64,000 nucleotides of DNA. Origin: Stereum hirsutum FP-91666 SS1 (Eukaryota > Basidiomycota > Agaricomycetes > Russulales > Stereaceae). Under the pieces are notes generated by a model. That model was not told the origin of the DNA. It searched no databases and saw nothing but the letters and a program-made list of their open reading frames with translations. The stretch spans positions 2,994,708 through 3,058,707 of the forward strand of contig NW_006763131.1 of NCBI RefSeq assembly GCF_000264905.1. The letters run 5' to 3'. Made by a program: the position numbers and the translations under genes. Below are positions 34,014-46,200 of this stretch, one piece after another; within the stretch, counting starts at the first letter, position 1, and each line of letters opens with the position of its first letter.

Positions 34014-37000
34014 TCAGTACCGGTCTTGATACTCAGGCCTGTACGACTCCTCCCCATATCCCCCTCGGCGGCCACCTCCACCTCCATAACCTTCTTCGGG
34101 CTCCCTCTCCCCTCCCAAATTCAGGCGTTCGGCTCCAAACGTTTCGTCATTCCCCTGGCCGAACCCACCTTCACCGCGATAACCTCCTTGCTCACCTCCG
34201 AAGCCTTCCTCTTGACGACCATATCCTCCTCCACCCCCACCTCTATAACCACCACGCTCACCGCCACCAAAGCCTGCATCCTGACGCCCGAATCCTCCGC
34301 CCCTGTCTTCAGGTTCACCACCGCCAAATCCTCCTCTACCTCCGAAATCTTCCTCCTGACGGCCGAAATTACCCCCACCACCACCAAAGCTCTCTTCAGG
34401 AGCCCTCCCATATCCACCCTCGTTACGCCCTCCGCCATAGGAATCCTCACCGAACCTTTCTTCCCTCCCTCCGCGCCCAGCTGGCCTCTCCTGGTATCCA
34501 CCACGTTCTTCACCAAACCCTTCGGGCCCACCACCGCTGAACGGTTCTTCTCTGCCTCCTCCATAACCTCCTCGGCCACCATCGTAACCACCCTCGTCCT
34601 CGTCGTGATGTTTCTTGTGATGCTTCTGGCGGTGATGTCCTTCCTCTTGCTCACGGCCGTCCCCTCCCCCATAGCCACTACGAGGTTCTTCTCCGCCGTA
34701 CTCTTGCCTCGGCTCGGGCTGCGAATACGATGGCTCGTAGCCACCGCCACCGCCATAAGAGGGACGCTCTGGCTCTGTCCTCTGGTAGCGTGACGGCTCC
34801 TCCTGCCTCCCGTACCCGCGCTGCTCCTCGCCATAGGTAGACGATTGATACTCATTTCTACCTCCGTGGCTCTGCCTCGGGGGCTCGGACTCGTAGTCGT
34901 TGCGACGTTCGTAATCACCAGTAGCAGCAGTTGCCGCGCCGCCATACCGTTCGGATTCTGATCACATAGTTAGTGTGAAGCAGGTGAGATTAGTGAGATA
35001 CATCGAGAATCCAATGAGCTTTAGGACCGACCTTCGCCATAGCGCCTTTGTTGCGCAGAATCGTTGTTACGTCCAGATTGCTGCGAAGAGCCACCACGTC
35101 CACTGTAGCCGCCAGCGGCATTGCCTTGGGACATGTAATCCTCGCTGGCAGTGTACTGTCCCTGGGCAGGGAAAGTACCCCCGCTGGAAGCATGCTGGCC
35201 TCCAGGAGTAGCGGCCGTCTCGTCGTCCGAGCCTTCACGCTTATTCTTTCCGGCACGAACACTCTCCTGCAGAATACGGATCAGTGACAACTTGCGAGAA
35301 GAATGAAACTAGAGTATGCCGTACCTTAGTAAGACTTTCCAAGATTTGATCCTTGTCGTCCAGCTTGCTCTCAAGCCACTCCTGCATGCCCGCATACATG
35401 GCGCTCTGGATTTGTGAGCGCCCGGTGTTGAAGTACGGGTGATGGAAGGCCTCCAAAATCTAAGACATCCGGTCTTAGGACCGAGAACAGTTATAAGGCA
35501 GGCAATCGAGCACATACGGTGTTGATAACTTGATCTGCGTCTTCGCCGTCGTCAGCCCACGCCTTGACAATATGCCCAACGGAGTATTGGACGACAGTCT
35601 GGGCGATCTTTCCAGCGGGCTCATTGAGAATGAGTTGGAAGTGATCCTGGAGGTCAAATTGTTGAGTAGACGATAATAAACAATGTAGATGATATCGTAC
35701 TTTGGAGAGCAGACTGTGCGATGGGTCAGAGGCTTCGGGGTCGTCGAAGACTGTGTACTGGTCCTCTGAGTCTATGACGGCCTTTGAACCCACTGAGAGG
35801 ACGTCGGTGACTTGTGATAAGATAGGCTAGGAGTCGATGCGGACAGTGAGCACAGGATGAAAGAGGCGCCAGTTCTAAAGATCGACGTACCGCCACCCAG
35901 GGAGCCAAGATGGTGTATACATCTTGTAGTAACCATACATATCAGCATACTGACAGGACTTCCGAGAGTTGCAGATTAACTCACAAGCGTTCAAAGCGTC
36001 CGTGAGCGTGTCGATCAAGTCCTCCAATCCGGGAATCATCTCGATCTTGGACAAGATGTCACGGTAAACACCGTCGCGCCACTTGAGCAATTCAAGGAGT
36101 TGTTGTTGAACCTCTGGAGGTGCGACATCGTCTGGGTTGAATTCGTAGGCTTTACTCTTCTCGCTCAGGTCTTCAGCCTCGCTTGTGTCGGTTGCTTTTC
36201 CACCTATGGGAAGTTTGGAAAGGAGGTTCTTGAGATTTTCGATGTTGCTGTTTCCGTCAGAGTTTTGGGCCTAGGACGACGTACAAAGACGGTCAGAACA
36301 ATAATATAGGACAAGGAAACGGTAATGGGTCTTACATTGCTCATCTTCTGGGATAGGTCTGTTACCGAAGACTGGCTGATGTGATCGGTGGCCTCGCCTA
36401 AGTGCAAAGAGTAAGTTTGGGTGACATGGTTCGCCACGACGGGTGGGGAAATCTTACCCAACATTGAATGCATGAAATCAGCGCTTCCGAAAGTACCAGT
36501 AATGAGAGGGGGTGCCTCTCCATTGGGAGTCTGGATTCTGACTACCATGCCCAAGCATCAGTCCAGAAGAAAAAGTGCTATTGGAATTCTGCACGTACCA
36601 GAATCACCGACATGACAGAAGACGTCTTCATAGCCCATCTTGCGCAAAGCAAGCTCACACCAGTTGCTATGTGCCAGCAAATCCTCCATAGTATGCAAAC
36701 CGGTGCCCAGCAGACGATAGGCCTCCCACAAGTCAGCACCTTCTCGACCGCCGGCGCGACGTCCATGTTCGATGCAAGCCCTGAAGGTGCGTCGGATATG
36801 CGCAGTGGACGTATCCCATCCCCTGTTCTCTGCAGCCATGTAGTTCTAGCCAAAGTTGTTTGTCAATGACATCTTGACGAGCGGGTGGCAAAGATCCTCA
36901 CCTTCATGCCTGTCTCTGGATCTATCTCAAGTTCTTCTGGGTTCACAGGTGGGCGCAGCTTGGGGTGGAATTGGCGAGCGTCCCCTTCTGCCTCCCCGTA

Positions 37001-37863
37001 ACCTCTGAAAGACGATCAGTGATCTTGAAAAGACCGCACAAGACAAGCCGACTTACTTGGGGTTGTCGATATGTTCCTGGAAGACGTTTAGCACGAGTGA
37101 TACTTATGATCTAGCAGTCTAGATACTTACCACAGGTAGATACACGCCAAGTCTATCTGCCGTGACCTCGAACTCTTCTGTGGCAAACCCGAATGTCTGA
37201 TCAGGCAAGGGCAGAAATGCCCGTTAGTTTAGTATATTTCGGTAAGTCTCCAACCGAACTCACCATGAAGCCCAAGATGGATACAATCAAAACCAAGGTC
37301 TCCGCCGTGAGTTTTTGCAGTCCCGCAATATCCATTGCCTAAAAGACTGTAGTGTCAATCGATGATGATTTCGTCTCGAGCAGATCAGATCGTATACCTG
37401 AGAATAGTCCCTCAACCAGTTTCCCTGACACATGATGCCATTAGGATCAGTCAGAGCACACCAGATCCAAGACAGCTACACTCACGAAGTAAACCTTCTT
37501 CACATCGCTCTTTGAGAATTTTGCGCCACCGCTACCCCCTTGACCAGAAAGTACATTCTTTGCGAAGCCAAGTAGTCCACCTGCCATCGCCGCTGATCCA
37601 CCAGCAGCGGCAGCGCTCTTCGCGACTTCGGTGAGGATATTCTCAATGTCGCCATGTCGGAATGCCTTCTCTGTTGCCGGTGAGATTCAAGGTAGTGTCG
37701 AAAGCGGTAAGCACCGCAAAATTCAATGCGTCAGTGGCGTAAGATGCGTACCGTTCAGGTAAGAGAAATCGGGAATGTCACCCGCGCCGAATGCCCAGGC
37801 ACTGTCGGGTAGTAATACAACAATAACGGTCAAAAGCAGCAGCGTTGAGCCGAGCGAGGACAT
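34014..37863 (-). CDS. hetC: HET-C heterokaryon-incompatibility family protein with long Gly-rich tail
   Basis: A secretory-pathway HET-C protein of about 950 residues, first known from Neurospora vegetative incompatibility and related to bacterial HetC/zinc-hydrolase-like proteins. The signal peptide is MSSLGSTLLLLTVIVVLL then PDSAWA. Recognisable blocks are AGDIPDFSYLNEKAFRHGDI, SKSDVKKVYFGNWLRDYSQA, VYLPVEHIDNPKGYGEAEGD, RGWDTSTAHIRRTFRACIEH, LLGTGLHTMEDLLAHSNWCE and APPLITGTFGSADFMHSMLG. The His and Asp residues of H-T-M-E-D and H-S-N-W are those expected of the family. The last exons (about 34014-34955) encode some 310 residues made almost wholly of Gly, Tyr, Arg, Glu and Gln, with recurring GGYG, EERG and FGGG units. 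There are about 14 exons. Polymorphism in this family sets allorecognition in ascomycetes; that role is not shown for basidiomycetes. Confidence 0.95.
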
Positions 37864-38329
37864 GATGGATGGGTACAGGGTGCAAGTCGTTCAGTGGCGA
37901 CCCGCAGCTTTCAGGTGCAAGGGTATATAAACCACCATGACCCTCCAAGACCTTGCCAAGAAAGTACGATGATGTCAGCCTGGGCCATCGGCACAATCTG
38001 AGAAGATCAATGATAGGTTCCAATTATCCGTGGAAATAACATACACGGTACAGCCAGTTGACGAGAGTACCGACGGCATACTAGGTAAGTATTTCAAGTG
38101 CCAGTGAATAACTGCATGAGATGTTATTTGAAGCAGTCGTCAACAACTCTGAGGACAGCTGCAACCTTGTTCCCATCAGTGCATCCCGAAGTGGAATCTA
38201 TTCGACTCCGATGCGGAGCTCAAATTGCCCAGCCAACGTCATGGATCCAAGCACGGAGATCTCTGCGCATGCGACTCGACGTTCTCAAAAATTCCACTCT
38301 TCATGTCTTCCTTGCTGACCCTAGAATAG
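37864..38329. other. Divergent intergenic region, hetC / Crinkler-RHS-like gene
   Basis: About 470 bases. The part near hetC is its promoter. The part nearer 38.1-38.33 kb must contain the unresolved first coding exon(s) of the Crinkler/RHS-like gene. Confidence 0.45.
37921..37931 (-). promoter_or_regulatory. TATA-like element of hetC
   Basis: On the hetC coding strand the bases read TTTATATACCC, about 60 bp before the ATG. Position and sequence fit a fungal TATA box for a gene with a short leader. Confidence 0.45.
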
Positions 38330-39968
38330 TTTTATCGTCGGGCTTGGGGTAATGACTGGCCTCACCACAAAGGTAGGATCTCTAAGTTCGACGTCGGGCT
38401 CCCCATCGACGATCCCGACGACTTCAACTTCGCCGTTGACGATCATTTCGACTACATTTGCTACGACGATGTGGACACCCTTTATCGTATCCTCAACTTG
38501 AAGAAGCCGATCGTGAATGCTCTCATTGTTCGTCCCGAGTATGACTTACTTCGGACGATGAGCGATAGTCAGTTCCAAGCCGCGTTCGTCGTGACGGGTC
38601 ATTCAGGGACTGGTTCGTCAAGATTATCATCTTCAACACAATCAACGCTCATGTCTGCTTCTGCCTCGGGTAGGAAAAACCATGTTCCTCCTGTATCTTC
38701 TTATTTATCGCCTTGAACACAAGTATCCGACGGCGGTCCAATTCGACATAGATTGCTACTTCATCTTCGACGAACATGGTGCTTTGGAACGTCCTACCAC
38801 TGATCACGCCAACCCACGCCTTGACCAGTGTTGGGCACTAGCTAATAGCAACTCCGACGTTACCCAGCCATGTTCAATCTTTCGAAGTGGGGCCAAGCTT
38901 GTCATCCAGGCTTCGTCACCAAAACCCTCGAGATGGAAGGATTGTACGAAGGAGGCCCCGGGCGAGCGGATCTACTCGGAGCTGCCCTCGGTGCTCGAGA
39001 TCGGAGCGATCTTGTAAGCGGACTCGGTGCTTGACCCTGCGATGTCCCTGCTCAAAATATCTCTCCACAGAAAGGAGTCCCACTTTGACCCATCCTCTAC
39101 TTTCACCCTCGTGTCTAAGTGGGGGCCATCAGTTCGGACGATCATCGGCATCGTGAATGCCGCCGTCTTTGGACGCTCTCAGAAAATCGAAAAGATGTTG
39201 GAAGCCGACGCCCGTGGGGCAGCACTCCAGATATGCTCTGCTCCGTCGCTCGTTAACCTCTTCTCATACAACGAAAGTCCCAGTATTAGGTTCGTTCGCC
39301 CTTGCCGCGAAAAATTCGTGGATAACGGCAACACTGCCATTGTCTCGTCCTCGGAAGCTATCTCCTTCATCCCGACCAAGTTCCTCGACAATCTCTTCAC
39401 AACATATTGCACCAAATTCTCCACCGATAGATCCCTCGACCTCTTCGAAGCGTTCAGTTCACACTCCCTGACACGGACCACCGCCACCTGGGTGTTCGAA
39501 AAACGCGTGCATAATCTCTTGTGCAGGAGTGGCGCGGATATGGCCATCTTTTCAGCCGATAGACAGCAGATGAAGATGCGGCCATCGACCAATCTCATTC
39601 CTGGCACAGCGACCGGGCTCAAGGGCATGGATGTCTCCGACTCCTTCTACTGGATCCCGTCCGTGATGGATTTTCCGGGTATCGACGGTGTCCTCGGCAA
39701 TACTGAGAGGAACATCTTCGCCGTGCAAACGACTATCGCAGACGGCCACCGTAGATCCGAGGGTGGCCTTCGACGGATTTGGCAAAACCTCGAAGTCAAC
39801 GTTCGACATGGTCGTACTTGGCACTTGGTTGTCGTTGGAGACAACGATAAAGCGGTTGGTGGGCTGGTGGAGCAGTTTGCGACGGAGTTGAAGAACTTCA
39901 CCCTCGGCCAATCTCTGATACACGTGCAGGTGTGGGGTTATGTTCTTCATTCTCGCCGTTTGATGTAA
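38330..39968 (+). CDS. Crinkler/RHS-type P-loop protein (5' exon unresolved)
   Basis: About 510 residues are visible. The first sure exon follows an AG at 38328-38329 and reads FYRRAWGNDWPHHKGRISKF. A phosphate-binding loop, VVTGHSGTGKTMFLLYLLIY, is assembled across an intron that cuts the glycine codon (about 38613-38668). Then come CWALANSNSDVTQPCSIF, AKLVIQASSPKPSRWKD, a second intron (39015-39069), and a C-terminal region with FEKRVHNLLCRSGA and GLKGMDVSDSFYWIPS. The block W-A-L-x-N-S-N-x-x-V-T-Q-P-C followed by I-Q-A-S-S-P-x-x-x-R-W-K is the hallmark I know from the large agaricomycete family annotated as Crinkler or retrotransposon-hot-spot proteins. Family members have a P-loop NTPase joined to a nuclease-like domain. 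No start Met is visible in frame before 38330, so the first exon lies upstream. Confidence 0.8.
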
Positions 39969-40273
39969 TTGTTTCACTCGGACTGTTATCTTGCGTGACA
40001 GTCTACAGATATCATTATTATCTATGTCGACTTTCTTTGCTGTTTTCGTCCGTATATATAGGGCTGACCATGGTCTGCGTGTTTTACCACTGTGACAAGT
40101 TGTGTTAAACGAAAGACAACCAGCAACAAACTCGAATTATCCGTACAAATAAAAAACTATGGTACATCCAATTGACGACAACAACGGCGACATAGGTTAG
40201 TTACAGGTAGTACAAGCCTTGTATCCATGACCGAAAGCAACGACAGCGAAAATTTCGAGAAAATCAATGGGCT
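39969..40273. other. Convergent intergenic region
   Basis: This 305-base AT-rich stretch lies between the Crinkler/RHS-like gene and TAF2. Nothing is seen beyond probable 3' untranslated sequence. Confidence 0.45.
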
Positions 40274-43200
40274 TCAACCCACCCTGGCCTTCTTCGCCGC
40301 ACTCGGCTGAGACCCATTTGGCTTGTCCGACTCTTTCCTCTTCTTGGACTTCAGTGGAGCCATCCTGTCCTTAACCCAGTTCCGCACAGTGATTGCCATC
40401 ATTCCGACCTCGGAGTCTTCGCCGTTGAACCGAATGGCGTTTTGGATCATAAGATCCACATCCTCCTCCCAGGCTTGTATGGACTCATACTTGTCCGCTT
40501 CGAGCTTCTGTCGAATCGTTCTGAGATCCCGGGCGGTGTGCTTGGGTATGACATCGTAGTACTGCGGGACGCCAAGTGCGATTGGATCCACTGGTTCTCG
40601 GAAGACCCAGGATCTGGTAGAGATGAGAGAATGAGCAACAAAGCTGACGGCAAGCAAAGAAAATGGCGCACATGGGATCCTTGACCAGGTTGTTGACCAA
40701 CGATAGCAACGCTCGCTTGTCTGAAGGAGCAAGCTTCTTCTCCATAGCCTTCGCCCATTCCCTCCGATACACTTTCTCCACTACTTCGGCCCAAGAATGC
40801 GGGGCGGTGGTAGGCGGATTGAATGTCTTGCAATTGCCGAACACGAGCTTGGCATCCTTGTCGAACTCCTCCATCGTGGTATATCTGCCTTCCTTAACCT
40901 TCGTACCCATGGTTCCGAAGTCCATCGGGTTCTTGATTTCGTCAAAGTATCTAGAGAGAAACGCTATTGAGGCAAAGAAAGAATAGTGAGGGCAAAATCA
41001 CGCACGTAGGACAACCGTCGAGCTCAGGATCCACAGGCCGTGAGAATATTCCGTATTCCGGCATTTGTGCCAGTGCTTTCAACACGATCTGGCACTTCTT
41101 CTTGTCGAAGGGAGTCACAGTCACAACCGGCGTCGATGTCTTCTTCGGTGCCTTGACCGCAGGCGGTGCTGGTGGAGGGGTGGCGGACGCTGTCGGTTTA
41201 CTTGGTGCTCTCGAAGGCGACATGGCAGGAACTGGTGAGGCATGAGCACTAGTAGGAGGTTCGAAGGGTTTCCTGGGCTTGATCGGAGGAGCAGGCTTTT
41301 CAAGAACAGGAGCCTCTTTCTTCTCATCGGGTGACCGAGGTCGTTTGTGAGGAGAAGCAAGCGCCAAGATCTCATCTTCCTCGACGAGATCGGCGGAAGC
41401 GCTAACCTTTTTCCTCTTTGCAGGAGGTGGCCCGGTGATGGACGGCTCAGGTCTCTCGATCGGCCCATACTGGTGTTTCTTCTTCTGGACATCTCGTTCA
41501 ATCGCAATGACTTCCTCAAGTAGATCATCGGTCCCATCATCAACAGGAGACCCTGAGGTGGTTTCGGCCGCCTTCGATTTGCGAGGTTTGAGTTTCACTG
41601 GCTGCGAAGCTGTGGTGGGGATAGGATCCGGACGCAACGAAGATGAGGTTCCGATCTTGAGCTTGATAGATGGACGAGAGGTAGTCTCCGGTACTGTAGA
41701 GGTTGAAGATTGAGGGGTTACGGGAGTACGCTTGGGTTGAGACATGTGCGCCGTCGATGCCTTGTGCAAGGGCACCGGAGGGGGCTGCATGGGTCTGGGG
41801 GGTGGAGGGGGAGGTTCGTTCGGTTTCTTGCTCTCTATTGTGTGATTGATACGCGCCCACTCTAGATATCCAAAATGTATGAGGATGGCAGCATGCTAGG
41901 CAACTATAGATTACTCACGAGCATCGAAGAACTGCTCCAGCGCGACTCCCTCGTTGTAGACATAAGTTTCCGGTGAGTTGTACGTCTTTGCGTTTTGAAT
42001 CATAAGCCGGAAGTCCGCCTCGAACGCAAAACGGTCTTTGTACATCCCCTGCGAGAGTTTGATGCCCATGGTGTCCAGATCGATGGGGTTCTTGATGATC
42101 TCGAAATAACTAATGCGAAGATTGTCAGTTCGTGGGGGCAGGAAAGATATATTGAAATCGTACTTGATAGCCTTGTCCCTGACAGGATCAACAGGATGGA
42201 GATAGAAGCGCGCATGCTTGTTGCCTTTCAGTTTCTTCAACGCCATCTCGCAAGCTTTCACATCCCTAATGTCCATCCCACCACTCTGTGCCTTTGGAAC
42301 AGCCTTCCCATCCTTTGGTTTTGGCGGTCTGCCTTTCGGTCTGGGGGGCGCTACTGAAGGGCCACCATTGATATGTGGCGTCTGGATGGTAACGTTCTTC
42401 TTTGTGTTGATGGAAAGCGAAGTCTCTGCATGCGGAGTAGACGGGACTTTGTGGGAGCTGGCATCTGTACTGGCCGTCCCAGGGAGCAATCGGACTTTGG
42501 GAGGGTTGGTTGGCGGCACGAGCGGGCTCCTAACAGGTGTACCAGCAGATTTGAGAGGACGACCAGGCTTGAAAGCTGGGATCTTGACAGAGGACAAAGA
42601 CGGTGGGGTCTCGGTGATGGGGGTCGAAGGGGGAACATGAATCGTAATCTTCGGTGGGACCTCCTCTGAACCCCTGACGAGAATGTCGAGGAGCTTGAGA
42701 ATAGACCACCGAACTTCGTGATCTGCGTCCGGAGCTCTACGATTGCACGAAGTATTAGCCGAGTCAGAGGAGATACTATGGACACGTACAATATGATGGG
42801 GAGCAAGAACTCGCGCAACACTTCATTCTTCCCGACCTCCTTATCCTTCCGGAGGGCCTTCACAAGCTGGTCGACTTCGCTCCTCTTATTCTCCTTGACT
42901 TTCTCCTGAGTGGCGCCATCTTCTTCGATGAGCAAGGACTCGGACTCCTTCTTAGAGTCCTTCAGCTCGCCCATTGTGACCAACAAGGCCAGGGACTGGG
43001 AAGCATTCCGAGCGACGTGGCGTCGAATAATTCGGGAAGGATCGTTGGCGATGACCGCTAGGATGTACCGGACGATCTTGGGAGTGTACCACCTGGTGAG
43101 GAAGAGAGCATCGAAAGCGGCGATGCGGACTTGAACGTAGTTGCCCTCCCTGCGCAACAACTGTCAGCGTCTCATACCATAAAGTGAAAGCAAACGACGC

Positions 43201-46200
43201 ACCGGGTTAGGGGGAAGAACACCCGAGGATCATTGGGAATGAGGTTCGCCACGCTAAGAATCAAGCGGAACTTGATCGCACGATAGTTAATATTCGACGT
43301 TCAGCTGCACTCCAGGTCAGGTGCAACCTACCTCGAGAGCAGCAATGGTCACTACGTTGTGTGGCGAAGCGATCAGCCTGTCCATATTCCGATAACGATC
43401 CGCCTCAGCCAAGGCGTCCTTCAGGATCATCGCGTCTTCCGAAGACTGTTCGTTCTTTGCCTCCATCGGAAATAGTTCTCCACGTTCCGGGGGAGAAGTA
43501 GAGACGCAAGCACAGGCGAGTGAGGAGATGAGGGTGCAAATGTAGAACGCATCGGTATACTGTTGTATTTTAAGCAATTTCCCCTTACGATTTAGTTCAG
43601 AAAGGCGAACTCACGGGGTTGGCAGTGTTGTCGTTATACTTCAGTTGATCGGTGAGGAATTTCCGTACGACAGAAGGGCATTTGCCGTTCTCGAAGCGAA
43701 CTTGAGAAATCGCCTTGATCAAAGCCTGTGCAAATGAGGCATTCAACATGACATGCCCACGGGTAACGCTTAGTGTCGGTCATGATCCTTACCCTCCTGA
43801 CAAAGTAATCCGCAAAGTCGGAGAAGTCGTTCGGCCGTGGTACATATGTATGGGTGAAGAGATCCTGTTGTGGATCCTCGGGATCGTAGCAGTACCGCAA
43901 GAACAACTTAAATAGGTGGAATAGGCCAAGGAAATCCAGGCGACGAATAGCACACTGAACAAGGTGTATGAAGCATATCAGTCATAGTAGGCGATTGAAA
44001 AAAGGGAAGGCTACCCACAGTGACCAATGCCAGAGCAGCTTCACACCGGACTCGAAAGAAGTAATTCGAAACGAGCACTGTCTTGGTGAGCTGACTAGAA
44101 ACAATTGCCGAAGGCATCTTGGATAGAGCATTGACGGCCTGCACATGGTGAGTTCGTATGAAGTCAACCAATACACCTTGTAAAAAGTATGGACTCACCT
44201 CCAGCTGCGCCACCACATCCCTATCCCTCTGTAACTGCGATACCCACATATAATCCGGCTGGTCAAATGCAACCGCAGCGATCCATTCGAAATCCGCATC
44301 CATCCTGATCCATTCATACGTCGCACCACTCATAACCTGCTCGTCATCCTCCGACCAGTCCGCTACCTTCCAATTTTCTCTTTCCCTCTCATTCTCCCAA
44401 ATATCGAGTCCGAAGCCCATGTCAACCATTCCCATAGCCTCCGCCGCTTCGGCGTCACCTTCGGCTGCGGCCTGAGCTGCAGCCTGACGGGCAAGGTAAC
44501 GCTTTGTATTGCGCCGAACACGTTTGTACTTCGTGTTAAACGGAACTTCGTAGCGCTTGAACGGGGCTCGAATATCGAGGACGTGTTCGTAGGGAGTGCC
44601 ATCGGCTTCGTGAATACGAATTGTCATCTGGCCCTGCGATGAAATGTCAGAGGTCGCTCAAATGATAAGGAAAGAGAACTGTAGTACCTCGAAAAACGGA
44701 ACAGGTTTCAACAACGCCTTCACAACCGGATTGTTCTCAAGCTCCTTGTACGCCGGAGCATCCTGCCTCATCGTGATCTCTACGGCCATCTTCTTCCTGT
44801 TGAACGACGCGGAAAATCCGAACGAGGGGCACCCACTGCCATAGATCCACTGCTCCGCGAACGACCTGAGGTCCACTCCACTGACTTTCCTACATGTCCT
44901 AAGGAAAGTGTGCGTCGAGAGCGCGTTGTTTTGCATCTCCCCAGAAATTGCGGAAAGAAAGAGTTTGGGAAGGACACGGGAGAGGCCGAGCGAGGTTCCG
45001 GATTTCCCCAATCGACGGTCGAGGATATGCAAAACGAGAGGCGATTTGAGGTTGAGGAAAGGTAGAGTTGCAGCTTCGGGAGGATCGAGATGCTGAGGCT
45101 GACAGATAGGTGGCATGCCTCCGTTGTCGAGTTCGGTTACCCGAGACATGTCCTTCTTCATGCGGAATCTGTACTCGTTGGTCCCGAACAGCTTGCGAAG
45201 GAATAAACCGCTGATATAAAGCCCTAAACCGTTCGTCAACCACAGGTCGGCCCATGCCTTGGGTTGGATATTGATCCCTATCCATTGATAAGCGAGGGAG
45301 TGGGTGAGGGTTTGCCGCGTCTCGTAAACCTGGTCGATGGCATCGTCACCATGTAACAGATCGGCACTGGCGATGGAAAGCGTGGATGTGTCGAACTTGA
45401 CGCGAGGCATCTCGTCGACGAAGACAAGCTTGTATGAGCCAAAAGGATACGATCCAAACTCACTGGCGAAGAAAGTCATGGCCTGGCGGAGGAAGGGGAC
45501 AGAATTCGAGAGTTGTGTTTCGTGCCCTGGTAGACAGAAGGCATGCATTTGCGGCTGAGAAGACCCCGCTGGTTCGTCACCGGTGGTGTGTTCTGTGGGA
45601 ATAGGGAGAACATGAAGAGGGCCTGCAACGAAGCCGATATGCTGAGCCGAAGTTTGTATCCCCTGGGAGAAGATGAAGATGGCTTTGTTCGAGTTGAACG
45701 GGTGCGTCACCTTGGTCGAAGCATCAATAATCAACGATGCCGATTTGAACGCATTAGACGCACCTGTTCTACAAACTCTCCACTACAAACCACCACTGTG
45801 GGATGTTCGTTCTTTGGTTCGTCTTCCTCGCCACTGGCTTCTGGATCTCCATTATGGTCCTCCAAGTAGCGTGGAACGACAAACTCAAGATCCCAGGTAC
45901 ACTTCTCCCAGATATTATCGATGCAGGGGACCCAACATCTCGCTGCGTCGGGTGTAGATGGAGTCGTATATACATGTGGTACGCGCTGGACAAACAGTTA
46001 AATTCCATGTAAACGCCACACGTGACAATGTATGAACTCACGTAGGGATAAGTATCAGTCGGCAGAACAAACTGCAGTCCATCGACAGGATCGCGAATAC
46101 TGTACTCGATATTGATGGTTATTGGAGAAAATTCCGCTGCGACGGAAGATTGTGGCCCTGAGAAACCTGGCGTTTGAGGCTCAGGGGTCGAAGCTGGAAG

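Noticed and set aside
33972..34793. Long plus-strand frame of 273 codons
   Set aside because: It is the antisense of the hetC Gly-rich repeats, where low-complexity codons leave several frames open. A 274-codon out-of-frame minus-strand frame at 34121-34945 is explained the same way.
38940..39069. In-frame stop (TAA at about 39016) breaking the Crinkler/RHS-like gene
   Set aside because: It lies inside a canonical 55-nt intron (GTAAGC...CACAG). Removing it restores the frame as ILKESHFDPSS.
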